DNA of 64,000 bases from Pseudomonas zanjanensis. Its GTDB lineage: Bacteria; Pseudomonadota; Gammaproteobacteria; Pseudomonadales; Pseudomonadaceae. Both the position numbers and the translations under genes were made by a program. Numbering within the stretch: position 1 is the first letter of the stretch; every line of letters begins with the position of its first letter. Below are positions 45,401-53,500 of this stretch, in pieces. The notes under the pieces are model-generated. The model was not told the origin of the DNA, did no database searches, and saw only the letters and a program-made list of their open reading frames with translations. The DNA lies in NCBI RefSeq assembly GCF_014268745.2, contig NZ_JABWRB020000001.1, positions 1,550,001-1,614,000 of the forward strand. Reading direction: 5' to 3'.

Positions 45401-48400
45401 ATTGGATCGGCAGGGCGGGCAACGGGTCGGCCTGGTCTTGGCTGAAGGCCTGGTAGAGAGCGGCCAGCTCCTTGACCAGGACACCGACCGACCAGCCGTC
45501 GGAGATGATGTGGTGTTGGGTGATCAGCAGGATGTGCTCATCGTCGGCCAGGCGCAGCAGGCGGCCGCGAATCAGCGGGCCCCGGGCCAGGTCGAACGGC
45601 GCCAGGGCTTCGCTGTTGCCGATACGGGCCGCGCTGAGGCTGGCCTGCTCATAAGGCAGCGCGCGCAAGTCCTGTTCGCCGAGGGCAAAGCCGCAGTCTG
45701 GCGCGGCGATGATTTGCACCGGTTGCTCGCCACGGCGTTCGAAGGTGGTGCGCAGGCTCTCGTGACGTGCCACCAGGCGATCCAGGGCCGCCTTGAGCGC
45801 GGGCTGATCGAGTTCGCCGCGCAGCAGCAGGGCGGCGGGCATGTGATACGCGCTGCCCGCGCCAGCGTCGAGCTGGTCGAGGAACCACAAGCGTTGCTGG
45901 GCAAACGACAGCACCAGAGGCTCGTTGCGGTCTGCCTGGCCGATGGTCTCGGTGCCGGGGCTGTGCAGTCCGCCCACGACCCTTGCCAATTCCTCCACGG
46001 TGGGATGGCTGAACAGTTCGCGCAGCATCAGTTCGCCGCCCAACTGCTGGCGGACCCGGGAAACCAGTTGCGCGGCCAGCAGCGAGTGGCCGCCCAACTC
46101 AAAGAAACTGTCGCTGCGTCCAACGCGTTCGAGGCCCAGCAATTCTTGGAAGATCTGCGCCAGGGCGGTTTCGGTGGACCCTTGCGGCGCGGCATAACCG
46201 CGCTCGGACATGGCGTCCAGGCTTGGTGCCGGCAGCGCGTCCTGATCCAGCTTGCCGTTGGCGGTGAGCGGGTAGGCCGGCAGGCTGACAAAGGCACTGG
46301 GGATCATGTAGTCGGGCAGTGTGGCGCCCAACTGCTTGCGCAATGCCGCCACTTGCAGCACCGAACCCGTTTCAGGGATCAAGTAGGCGATCAGGCGCTT
46401 GTCCTGGCTCGCGTCTTCGCGGGCCAATACCCGCGCTTCCCGCACCCCTTCACAGGCCAGCAGCTTGGCTTCGATCTCCCCGAGTTCGATGCGGAAACCG
46501 CGAATCTTCACCTGGGCGTCGATTCGGCCCAGGTGAACGATGTCACCATTGTCCAGCAGCTTGCCCAGGTCCCCGGAGCGATACAGGCGTTCGCCGGGCC
46601 GGAACGGGTCGGCAATGAAACGTTCGGCGCTCAAGGTCGGACGGTTCAGGTAACCACGACCCACCCCCAGCCCGCCGACACAGATTTCACCCGCCACGCC
46701 CACCGGCAGCAGCCGTTGATGGGCATCGAGCACGTAGGCCACGGTGGTGGGGATCGGCCGCCCGACATTCGAGATGCCGACGGCAATGTCCGCCGCGCCA
46801 ATGGCCTTGTAGGTCACGTGCACACAGGTTTCGGTGATGCCGTACATGTTCACCAGTGCCACATGCCCGAAGGCACGGTGGAAGGCGTCGAGCTTGCCCG
46901 GTTCCAGGCTCTCGCCACCGAAGATCACATAGCGCAAGCGTTCCAGGCGCACCTGTGGCGTCGAGAGGGCGGCGGCGCTGAGTTGCAGGAACGCCGACGG
47001 CGTCTGGTTCAGCACCGTCACCTGCTCGCTTTCAAGGAAACCCAGCAGTTCCACCGGATCGCGGCGCAGGGCCTCGGGCACCAGGCTCAGGCGCGCCCCG
47101 TAGAGCAGGGCGCCGAAGATTTCCCATACCGAGAAATCGAAGGCGTTGGAGTGAAACAACGACCAGACATCGTCGGCGCTGAACTGGAAGTCCAGCCGAT
47201 TGTTGTGCAGCAGGCGCACGACGTTGCGGTGTTCGAGCAGGGCACCCTTGGGTTCTCCGGTGGAACCCGAGGTGTAGATCACGTAGCAGAGGTGGTTTGC
47301 CGCACTGAGGTTAGGCAGGTTGGCGGCGCTGACGGTGCTCTGCGTGGCGACATCGAAGACTTCAATGCCGAGTTCCTGCAGCGCCAGGCCCATGTCCTGG
47401 CGGGCGATGGCCTTGCCTGCGCCGCTGTCGCGCAGCACATAGGCAATGCGCTCCTGGGGTGAACTCGGATCGATGGGCACGTAGGCAGCGCCGGCCTTGA
47501 GCACTGCCAGGGTGGCGACGATCATCTGCACCGAGCGCTCCAGGGCGATGGCTACCAGCTCCTGGGGCTGCACGCCGGCCGCCCGCAGGCGACGGGCGAG
47601 GCGGTTGGCCTGTTCGTTGAGCTGTCGATAGCTCAGCCGCTCCTCGCCCAGGTTGACGGCGATGCGGTCCGGGTATTGGCGCGCCTGTTCCTCGAAAATC
47701 TGATGCAAGGTCAGGGTGTCGGGCCAGGCCGCTTCGCTGTCGTTGAAATCGAGGATCTGCCGTTGGCGTTCGGCGGCGTCCAGCAGCGGGACGTCATCGA
47801 CACGCTGCTGCGAGTCCTCGACGAAGGCTTCCAGCAGGCGCACGTAATGGCGCATCAGTTGCTGGATGAACGCCGCGTCGAAGAACTCAGCGTTGTACAC
47901 CAAGTGCCCGGCCCACTGCGACTCATCGGCCGTGATCAGCAGGTGCAGGTCGTTCTTGCCGTAACCCAGGTTGGTTTCCAAGGTCGTGACCGCCAGGCCC
48001 GCTACCAGCGTGTTGCGGTCGGCGCTGCGCTGGAAATTGAAGAGCACGTCGAACAGCGCGGTACGGCTCATGTCCTTGGCCGGGTTGAGGGCCAGCACCA
48101 GTTGGTCGAACTGCATGTGCCGGTGCCGCTGGCCCTGGGTCAGGTTGTTGGCGGTCTGTTCCCAGAGCTGTTGCAAGGTCGTGTTGCTGTCGCACCGGCC
48201 GCGCATGACCAGCAGGTTGTCCAGCGGCCCGACGACATCCCGCAAGGCCGGTTCACGGCAGGCGGCCGTGGTGCCGATCACCAGTTCATCGTGGCCGGCG
48301 TAGCGGCGCAACAGCGCGGTGAATGCGCTCAGGGCCAGGCTGTCGCTGCTGACGCCGACCTCTCGGGCCAGCGCGTCGAGACGCCTTGCCAGTGCCGGTT

Positions 48401-50591
48401 CGAGGGTGAAGCCGTGGGTGGCTTCGGCAAACACATGCACCGCCGCCCGGGGACGATTCAGTGGCAGTTCCAGGGCTTGCAGCTTGCCGCGCAGTTGATA
48501 GGCCCAGTAGGCACGCAGGTTTTCCAGCACGGTGGCCGGCAGGTTGCGTTGCCAGGCGGCAAAGTCGCCATAGCTCAATGGCAATGCTGGCAACTCGGCG
48601 CTGCGGTCGGCACAGGCGGCTTCGTAGAGGGCCAGCAGGTCGCGCTTGAGCAACTGCATGGAATTGCGGTCGGCCAGCAAGTGGTGCGCGGCAATGGCCA
48701 GGATGGCGTTGTGTTCGTCCCCCCGTACCAGGGTTGCGCGCACCAGGCTGCCGCCGTCCATGGTCAATGGGCGGCGCGTTTCGGCCAAGGCCTGGGCTGC
48801 CAGATCGTCAGGGTTACCCTGGATCCGTTCGAGCGCCAGGCTGGCCGGGCCGTCGAATTGCTGCCACGCATGGCTACCGTCGCTCAGCACTCGGCAGCGC
48901 AGGATGTCGTGGCGGGCCAGCAAGCCGTCGAGGGCGGTTTGCAGGGCCGGTTGATTGAGCTCGCCGGTCAGCTCCAGCAGCAACGCAATGTTGTGGTACA
49001 CCGGGTTGGCGTCGTACAGGTAACCGGTTTCGAAGGTGTCGACGAACCACATCCGCTCCTGGTGAAAGGACAGCGGCAGCCGTTCCGGCACAGGCACAAG
49101 GGCCTTGACTTCGGGCAAGGCCTGGGTCGGGTCCAGTTCCAGGGCGCCGATCCGGGTGTCCGGGGCTTCGGTGAAGCAGCGCAACAGGCGCTCGAAGCGC
49201 GCGGCGAGGCGTTCGACGGTGGCGGCGTCGAACAACGCGGTGGAATACGACAGGCTGCAGGACAGGTTCGCGCCGCCTTCGTCGATGTGCAAGGACAGGT
49301 CGTGCTGGGTGTTGTCCTTGCGCGAGGGCAGGAATGCCAGGTTCAGCCCGGGCAATTGCAACTGGCCGCCGGCGCCTCCGGCATTGGTGTAGAGCATGGT
49401 CTGGAACACGGGGCTGTAGCTGGCGCTGCGCGGCGGCTTGAGGGCCTCGACCACCAGTTCGAACGGGGTGTCCTGCCGGGTCGAGGAGTCCAGCATCAGT
49501 TCCTTGACCTGCTGCAATACCTGGTCAAGGGTGGGGTTGGCGTCCAGGCGCACGCGCAGGGCCAGGGTGTTGACGAAGAAGCCGATCAGCGCCTGTACGT
49601 CGTGGCGGTCGCGGTTGGCGGCGACGGTGCCGATCACCAGGTCCTGTTGGCCGCTGATGCGCGCCAGCAAGACCGCCCAGGCGGCCATCAAGGTCATGAA
49701 CGGGGTCGCCGCGCGGGACTGGGCGAACTGGGCGATGGCGGCGGACAGCGATGCCGGCAGGTCGAAGCCCAGGGTTTCGCCGCGATAGCTCTGCACCGCC
49801 GGGCGGGCCCGGTCGGTCGGCAGCAAAAGCAGGGCCGGGGCGCCAGCCAGGTGCGCTCGCCAGAACTCCACCTGTTGGGCCAGGCGTTCGCCGTCCAGGT
49901 GCTGGCGTTGCCAGGCCGCATAGTCGGCGTATTGCCGGGTCAGCGGCGGCAGCGGATCAGGTTGCCCGGCGCTGAACGCCTGATACAAGGCCGCAAATTC
50001 CTTGACCAGGATGCCGATGGACCAGCCGTCCGAGATGATGTGGTGCTGGGTGATCAGCAGCCGGTGCTCGTCGTCGGCCAGGCGCAGCAGGGTGCCGCGG
50101 ATCAGCGGCCCGCGCAGCAGATCGAACGGCGCCGTGGCGGCGTTTTCGCTCAGGTGTGCGGCCTTGGTGTCGGCCTGCTCCCGGGACAGGTGGCGCAGGT
50201 CATGGGTCACGAGGCTGAAGCCGCAATCGGCCGGGGCGATGACTTGCACCGGCTGCTCGCCCTCCCGGCGGAAGGTGGTGCGCAGGCTTTCGTGTCGCGC
50301 CACCAGGCGATCGAGGGCAGCCTTGAGGGCGTCTTGGTCGAGGGCACCCTGCAGCGACAGCGAGGCGGGCATGTGATAGGCGGCGCTGGCGGTCGGGTCC
50401 AGTTGGTCGAGAAACCACAGTCGCTGCTGGGCGAACGACAGCGCCAGCGGAGCGTCGCGGTCGACGCGGGGCAGGTCCTCGGCAACGGTTTCGATGACCC
50501 GCGTCGCGCCGCGTTGCTTGAGCAGTCGCAGCAGTGCGGCACGTTTCAACTGGTCGAGACTATCGTTATGTTCGTTCAATTTATTAAGCAT
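36996..50591 (-). CDS. Mycin-type NRPS, four modules plus thioesterase: Thr-Thr-Asp-(A-less), with an extra C-like domain
   Basis: From the ATG at 50591 the protein is 4531 residues. Domain order is C-C*-A-T / C-A-T / dualC-A-T / C-T-TE. Both first A domains read D-F-W-N-I-G-M-V-H, the exact Thr code; the third reads D-M-K-D-L-G-M-V-D (Lys at 239, so an acidic substrate); the last module has C, T (LGGISL) and TE (GWSAGG near 4345) but no A. Adding this to the upstream synthetase gives the nine-residue syringomycin-family order ending aThr-Dhb-3OH-Asp-4Cl-Thr, the last residue supplied in trans. The preferred start overlaps the upstream NRPS stop by 8 bp (ATGCTTAA), implying coupling; an ORF extension to 50663 lies inside the upstream gene. 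The second C-like domain in module 6 is unusual (see the module entry). Confidence 0.9.
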   Translation of the reverse strand: MLNKLNEHNDSLDQLKRAALLRLLKQRGATRVIETVAEDLPRVDRDAPLALSFAQQRLWFLDQLDPTASAAYHMPASLSLQGALDQDALKAALDRLVARHESLRTTFRREGEQPVQVIAPADCGFSLVTHDLRHLSREQADTKAAHLSENAATAPFDLLRGPLIRGTLLRLADDEHRLLITQHHIISDGWSIGILVKEFAALYQAFSAGQPDPLPPLTRQYADYAAWQRQHLDGERLAQQVEFWRAHLAGAPALLLLPTDRARPAVQSYRGETLGFDLPASLSAAIAQFAQSRAATPFMTLMAAWAVLLARISGQQDLVIGTVAANRDRHDVQALIGFFVNTLALRVRLDANPTLDQVLQQVKELMLDSSTRQDTPFELVVEALKPPRSASYSPVFQTMLYTNAGGAGGQLQLPGLNLAFLPSRKDNTQHDLSLHIDEGGANLSCSLSYSTALFDAATVERLAARFERLLRCFTEAPDTRIGALELDPTQALPEVKALVPVPERLPLSFHQERMWFVDTFETGYLYDANPVYHNIALLLELTGELNQPALQTALDGLLARHDILRCRVLSDGSHAWQQFDGPASLALERIQGNPDDLAAQALAETRRPLTMDGGSLVRATLVRGDEHNAILAIAAHHLLADRNSMQLLKRDLLALYEAACADRSAELPALPLSYGDFAAWQRNLPATVLENLRAYWAYQLRGKLQALELPLNRPRAAVHVFAEATHGFTLEPALARRLDALAREVGVSSDSLALSAFTALLRRYAGHDELVIGTTAACREPALRDVVGPLDNLLVMRGRCDSNTTLQQLWEQTANNLTQGQRHRHMQFDQLVLALNPAKDMSRTALFDVLFNFQRSADRNTLVAGLAVTTLETNLGYGKNDLHLLITADESQWAGHLVYNAEFFDAAFIQQLMRHYVRLLEAFVEDSQQRVDDVPLLDAAERQRQILDFNDSEAAWPDTLTLHQIFEEQARQYPDRIAVNLGEERLSYRQLNEQANRLARRLRAAGVQPQELVAIALERSVQMIVATLAVLKAGAAYVPIDPSSPQERIAYVLRDSGAGKAIARQDMGLALQELGIEVFDVATQSTVSAANLPNLSAANHLCYVIYTSGSTGEPKGALLEHRNVVRLLHNNRLDFQFSADDVWSLFHSNAFDFSVWEIFGALLYGARLSLVPEALRRDPVELLGFLESEQVTVLNQTPSAFLQLSAAALSTPQVRLERLRYVIFGGESLEPGKLDAFHRAFGHVALVNMYGITETCVHVTYKAIGAADIAVGISNVGRPIPTTVAYVLDAHQRLLPVGVAGEICVGGLGVGRGYLNRPTLSAERFIADPFRPGERLYRSGDLGKLLDNGDIVHLGRIDAQVKIRGFRIELGEIEAKLLACEGVREARVLAREDASQDKRLIAYLIPETGSVLQVAALRKQLGATLPDYMIPSAFVSLPAYPLTANGKLDQDALPAPSLDAMSERGYAAPQGSTETALAQIFQELLGLERVGRSDSFFELGGHSLLAAQLVSRVRQQLGGELMLRELFSHPTVEELARVVGGLHSPGTETIGQADRNEPLVLSFAQQRLWFLDQLDAGAGSAYHMPAALLLRGELDQPALKAALDRLVARHESLRTTFERRGEQPVQIIAAPDCGFALGEQDLRALPYEQASLSAARIGNSEALAPFDLARGPLIRGRLLRLADDEHILLITQHHIISDGWSVGVLVKELAALYQAFSQDQADPLPALPIQYADYAAWQHQALNGERLNRQADFWREHLGGAPALLSLPTDRPRPAMQSYRGGDVPVVIAPALRERLERFCQQHNVTLFMALLSAWSVLMARLGNERDVVIGVPTANRGRTETENLIGFFVNTLALRVNLTENPSVLALLEQIKQTTLAAYENQDIPFEQVIEAVQPPRSLSHNPLCQVALSLDNTPGGGELSLPGLTLMPVAQAHETAQFDLMLTLGNDGGTLAGVIEYASDLFERSTVERFAQHFQTLLEALVEADEQPVLSLPLLSPAQRQASPATLPPKATCAPSWLIHQRFEQFAAAHPQAIALVFGEQQLSYQDLNRRANRIAQALLAQGVRPDDRVAILARRGVEMVCAVLAVLKAGGAYVPLDPAYPSERLGYLLADSAPVALLAQSACLDALPEHQVPVVDLVDYVAADDRADASLDHNPDADTLGLTSRHLAYVIYTSGSTGLPKGVLVEHGNVARLFDTTAGLFDFGRDDVWTLFHSFAFDFSVWEIWGALSYGGKLVIVPSEVARSPDDFYGLVCQQRVTVLNQTPSAFRQFIEARERSDQEHALREVIFGGEALDFRSLRPWTARTALSRTRLVNMYGITEITVHATYYPISQMEIDSGAPSLIGPPLPDLCLRILDEYQQPVPVGVNGEIYIGGAGVARHYLNRDALNAERFINDPYAATPGARLYRTGDIARYRADGGVVYVGRNDSQIKIRGFRIELGEIEAQLLALPHVREALVIVREDSPGDKRLVAYLIAHDGGVLESSALRSQLADVLAEHMLPSAFVTLDAWPLTTNGKLDRNALPAPDLSAAASQHYEAPLGDIERTLANAWQELLGVERVGRQDHFFELGGHSFLVISLIERLRQADLQLDVRTVFAAPTLKAMATVLAGGSNAQRVVPDNLIPADCTAIEPQMLPLVTLTQGEIEQIVADVPGGAANVQDIYPLSSLQEGILFHHLLQSEGDAYLMRTVVTFSRRQVLDDFLAAVQVVIDRHDILRTALRWHGLPQPVQVVHRQAQLPVVTLDCFPGEDALRILREHTDTHHLRLDLQRAPLIAAYIIYDEPQAQWLLALLDHHLVSDNVTLRLIMLEIQAILAGQADSLPPSQPYRNFIAQAASVSQADHEAYFRRLLADVDATTAPYGVLDVRGNGAGIKRAVKHLGDALSAQVHRMARQQGVPTSVLFHAAWGLVVAATSGRDDGIFGTVLSGRSQGTAGADHALGMFINTLPMRIRLQQNTVGDIVRDAYQQLSELLTHEQASLALAQRCSAVDASLPLFTVILNCRHGDLVNASGENVEDMGDHEGMHFIASETRTNYPIEIAVANVGDGFSLTAQSITGIDPQRIADYLAHAVGALVEALEQAPERLASQLDVLPASERQLLLTDFNRTSSDFGAAQPIHHLFETQVQANPDAVALVCEEQQLTYRQLNRRANHLARQLLALGVEPDQRVAVCAERSLDMIVGLLGVLKAGAAYVPIDPAHPAERMAFMLQDSQPRALLTQSALSLPAGELPLLLLDTRDSLLAVDDPDFDTNPQVAGLTAEHLAYVIYTSGSTGQSKGVMVEHRSVFNFWQVLTRTTHQYCPSPATVALNAGFFFDMSIKGISQLFSGHRLVIIPQLIRASGHELLDFLEQHQVHAFDSTPSQLDTLLAAGLLERSRYQPVSVLLGGEAINAATWTKLRDCPSIRFYNMYGPTECTVDATIDLIRDLGERPSIGRPIANVQVHVLDARGEPTPLGVAGELHIGGAGVARGYLNRAELSAERFIADPFSTAPNARLYKTGDLGRWLADGTLEYLGRNDFQVKIRGFRIELGEIENALVAYPGIREAVVIAREDSQGDGDSKRLVAYVCGEPIPAEQLRSALLSGLPEYMVPSAFVHLDALPLTANGKLDRRALPAPGQDSLASKTYEAPQGDTEIAIAEIWKGLLHLDQVGRHDGFLELGGHSLLAVQLLSRLRRKLGARLTLRELFDAPTVRGLAALVHAASPTEAVSIPLANRAGRLPLSFSQQRLWFLDHLDHAAGAAYHLPLALSLKGTLDKPALQATLDRLVARHETLRTRFELVDDEPLQKIAPADYGFRLEQQDLRTIAPAERQATLEHLGQVNATQLFDLHSGPLLRGHLVQLADDEHVLFITLHHIVSDGWSNSVLAREVSVLYNAFTQGQKDPLPPLALQYVDYAAWQRQSLEGPALQAQIDFWRQHLKGAPVLLNLPLDRPRPAIQRYTGGIIECGFSPALSADLRTFSQARGTTLFMVLLAGWSVLMSHLSGQHDVVVGTPVANRQRPELEALIGFFANTLALRVTTERDTRVDELLGRIKDLTLAAYNHQDLPFEQVVSALQPTRSMSHSPLFQVMLSLDNTPPAPLQLPGLEVQTLASPHNTTQFDLSLSLIDNGERIGGSLQYANDLFDIATVQNIAGLFASVLENLVSDPQQSIGQLLQNTPPLVRSANAIVQPATVEDGPAPLPYEAPQGDTEIAIAALWQDLFKQERISRHDDFFSLGGISLMAVQMASRLRKVLGKPIGVRDLFVEPTIAGFARTLDGQSRPGAQRNLVPIRRTGSQRPLYLVHPLGGEVQYARDLAPALDPQVPVYGLAASGLVAGEAPLSDVPAMARRYLTAIRQLQPQGPYRIAGWSAGGLIAYEMARQLQAGGEAVEFLGIIDASARPDPVPEQSISEAQFLMAWLPEQVDPGLLQQLTALAEHSDIDAMLTLCTSHRLLPEELPHDIDAVLLRTHLQVAYRMRLAIGAYVSPPTPLKVSLFTASEQQRSDPTLGWRALLADQVSVTPLPGTHNTLVKAPHVAKLGEAMSLALKAVATS
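39480..42730 (-). other. NRPS module 8: dual C/E - A(acidic, Asp) - T
   Basis: The C domain has the dual epimerisation/condensation signature HHLLQSEGD (near 42550), but its active-site motif reads HHLVSDN (near 42200) rather than HHxxxDG or the HHxxxDH of the other two dual domains here. A-domain positions are D-M-K-D-L-G-M-V-D, the same as module 3. In the mycin scheme this position is Asp, later 3-hydroxylated, and the incoming residue is Dhb. Confidence 0.75.
39995..41438. repeat. 1.44-kb A-domain repeat, copy A (module 8; pairs with 57590-59037)
   Basis: The A domain of module 8 is nearly identical in DNA, including synonymous positions, to that of module 3, at an offset of about 17.6 kb across two genes. 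Similarity falls off within a few bases at about 41438, in the C-A linker. Confidence 0.9.
42730..45960 (-). other. NRPS module 7: C - A(Thr) - T
   Basis: An LCL-type C domain has HHIISDGW (near 45500). The A domain reads D-F-W-N-I-G-M-V-H (Thr), and the T domain has [14 protein letters not shown]. In mycins the residue at this position is found as Z-dehydrobutyrine, derived from Thr. Confidence 0.82.
45960..50591 (-). other. NRPS module 6: C - C-like (HHLLADR) - A(Thr) - T
   Basis: The first C domain is a normal LCL type (HHIISDGW, 50045-50022). A second full-length C-fold domain follows (about 49095-47770). It opens LSFHQERMWFVDTFETGYL and carries HHLLADR (48686-48666) where HHxxxDG is expected, so the terminal Gly is replaced by Arg. 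The A domain code is Thr, exact. The domain resembles the non-condensing interface domains that recruit beta-carbon-modifying oxygenases in some NRPS. Position 6 of several mycins is L-allo-Thr. Confidence 0.8.
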
Positions 50592-53500
50592 CCTTGGAGA
50601 CGATAGCGAGCAGTTCGCTTTCTGACAGCGAAGCCATTTCTTGTTGCAGGTCGAGCAATTCATCCGACTCGTACTGCGCCAGTTGCAAGGTGTTGATCAG
50701 GTCGGCCAGGGCCAGCAGCGACGGGTGTTCGAACAGCCCCCTGAGGGGGACTTCGACGCCGAAGGTCTCTCGCGCCCGGAGCGTGACTTGCACCGCCAGC
50801 AGCGAGTGACCGCCGAGTTCGAAGAAGTCGTCGTGCCGGCCGATCCGTTCCAGGCCCAGCAGATCGGTCCAGATCTGTGCCAGCAGCGTCTCGGTTTCGC
50901 CGTTGGGCGCTTCGTACTGACGGCGGGCAAAATCGTCGTTGCCGGGCGCGGGCAGGGCGCGGCGGTCCAGCTTGCCGTTGGGGCTCAGTGGCAGATGCTC
51001 GACGACTACGAACGCCGCCGGGACCATGTAGTCCGGCAATTGCGAGGTCAGGTAGGGTCGTAGCGTGCTGCTGGCATTGCGGCCGGCCAGGTGCGGTTCG
51101 ACGCTCAGGTAAGCCACCAGGCGCGTGGCCCCCGGTGTGTCTTCGCGGGCGATGACCGCCGCCTCGCGCACCCCTGGCAGGGTCAGCATCAGGGCCTCGA
51201 TTTCACCGGGTTCGATACGGAAACCACGGATCTTGACCTGCTGGTCGTTGCGCCCGAGGAACTCGACCACCCCGTCGGCGCGCAGGCGCACCAAGTCGCC
51301 GGTGCGGTACATCCGCGGCTCGTCGCCCGGGGCGAACGGGTCGCTGAGGAAGTGTTCGGCGTTCAGTGCCGCCCGGTCCAGGTAGCCACGGGCAACCCCG
51401 GCGCCGCCCACGTAGAGCTCGCCCGGCACGCCGAGCGGCACCGGTTGGCGCTGTTCGTCGAGCACATACAAGCGACTGTTGGGAATCGCTCGCCCGATGG
51501 GCACCGTGCCCAGGTCCTCGGCGGTGCAGCGATGCACCGTGGTCCAGACGGTGGCTTCGGTGGGGCCGTATTCGTTGTACAAGGCGATCGCCGGTTCCAG
51601 CGTGGTACAGGCCTGCACCAATTGCGCCGGGCAGGCTTCGCCGGCGACGATCATTTCTTGCAGGCTGCCATGGCCGTTGCCGCTGCCAAGGCTTGCCAGC
51701 ACCAGGCGGCCCAGGGACGGTACGCACAGCAGCGAGGTGACGCCCTGTTCGCCAATGAAACGGGCGATGGCGTCGGGATCGCGAGCAGTGTCGGCATCCG
51801 CGATGCACAAGGTGCCGCCACTGACCAGCGTACCGAAGACCCCGGCCACGGAGCTGTCGAAGGCAATCGACGACAACAGCAGGAAGCGCTTGCCGGTCGC
51901 CGGTCCGTACACCGTGCCCCGGGCCAGCGTCGAACTCACCAGGTTGCGGTGTTCGATCATCACGCCCTTGGGCTTGCCGGTGGAGCCGGAGGTGTAAATC
52001 ACATAGGCCAGGTGCTCTGGCGTCAGGCCGACGCTGTCGGGTTGCGGATCACGGTTGCTCGATGACGTTGCCAGTGCCCGCTCGATGGCCAGGTAGCGAG
52101 TGCCTTCCTGCAAGGTGCCCACGGCCGCGCGACCGACCGGGTCGGCCAGCAACAGGCGCGGCCTGGCGTCCTCGATGATCGCGGCCAGGCGCTCGGCGGG
52201 GTAGGTCGGGTCCAGCGGCACGTAGGCGCCACCGGCCTTGAGAATCCCCAGCAGGCCCGTGATCATCGCCACGCCGCGTTCGACGCAGATGGCCACCAGA
52301 TCCCCCGGCAGGACGCCAGCGGCGATCAACTGCTGGGCCAGGCCGTTGGCCTGGGCGTTGAGCTCGGCATAACTGAGGGATTGGCGGCTGTCGAGCAACG
52401 CGCAGGTATCCGGCGTGCGGCGGACCTGCTCTTCGAACAGTTGCTGAATGCACAGGCCAGTCGGGTAATCCACCTCGGTCCGGTTAAAGGTGTCCAGCAG
52501 CAGGGTGCGCTCCTGGGCCGGCAGCACGTCCAGTTGCACGAGCGGGATCCGTGGCGTGTACATCAGGGCCTGGGTCAGTTGCTCCAGGGCCCGTTGCATC
52601 AGCGCGCAGATACGCTGCGGGTCCACCGCCCGCACGCTTTGCACGGTCAGGCCGAGGGCATCGCCGTAGTCATTGACGGACAAGGTCAGCGGGTAATTGG
52701 TCCGCTCGGCACTGTCGAGGATGCGCATGCCCGGCCATTGCAACTGGCTGTCGTCGCGCTGGTGTCTGTAGTTGAGCAACGTGGTGAACAGCGGCAAGGC
52801 GCTGGGCACGCCGCTGCAACGTTGCGCCAGGGCCAGGGAGGCTTGTTCGTGGGCCAGCAGCTCGACCAGGTCGCGGTGAGTGGCCAGCACCTGTTCGTGG
52901 GCGCCGGCGGTCAATGGCACGCGCACCGGCAGGGTGTTGATGAATACACCTAACGCCCGCTCGGCACCGGCCGAGCCTTGCAGGCGACCGGCGACCACGG
53001 TCCCGAACACCACGTCGTCGCGTCCGGTGCAGCGGGCCAGTACCTGCGCCCAGGCGACATGGAACAGCGTCGCCGGGGTGATGCCGCGCTCCCGGGCCTG
53101 TGCCCGCAGGCGCAGGTTGAGCTCGACGCTCAACGTCATGCTGGCTTCTTCGATGTGGCGGCCGTCGCCTTGTACCTCCAACAGATCGAAGGGCGCGGTG
53201 GGTGCATCCACCTCCGCCAAGCGGCGGCTGAAATAGGCTTCATGGATGTCGGCCGGGATGGCCTGGGCCTGGGCAATGAAGTCGCGATAGGGTTGTGGCG
53301 CCGCCAGGCCCTCGCCTTGGTCATGGAGGATCGCGTGGATTTCTTCCAGGACAATCTCCAGGGTCACGTGGTCGCTGGCCATGTGATGGTTGAGCAGCGC
53401 CAGCAGCCAGCGTTCGGAATGCGGATCCTGGGCAATGCAGGCACGCATCAGCGGCGCCTGGCGCAGGTCCAGGCGCAGTTGCCGTGGGTCGCTCAGGGCT

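Noticed and set aside
47676-50606. Long plus-strand ORF of 976 residues opposite the NRPS
   Set aside because: It lies wholly antisense to conserved C and A domains, its translation is low-complexity (rich in Q, G, V, A and R) with no recognisable domain, and such mirror frames are common in GC-rich Pseudomonas genes.
27439-50663. One lipopeptide assembly line comprising all three NRPS genes
   Set aside because: The 50.6-37.0 kb synthetase already ends in a thioesterase, the Ser-Pro NRPS begins with its own C domain and has its own thioesterase, and a REP array plus a conserved promoter-like element separates them.
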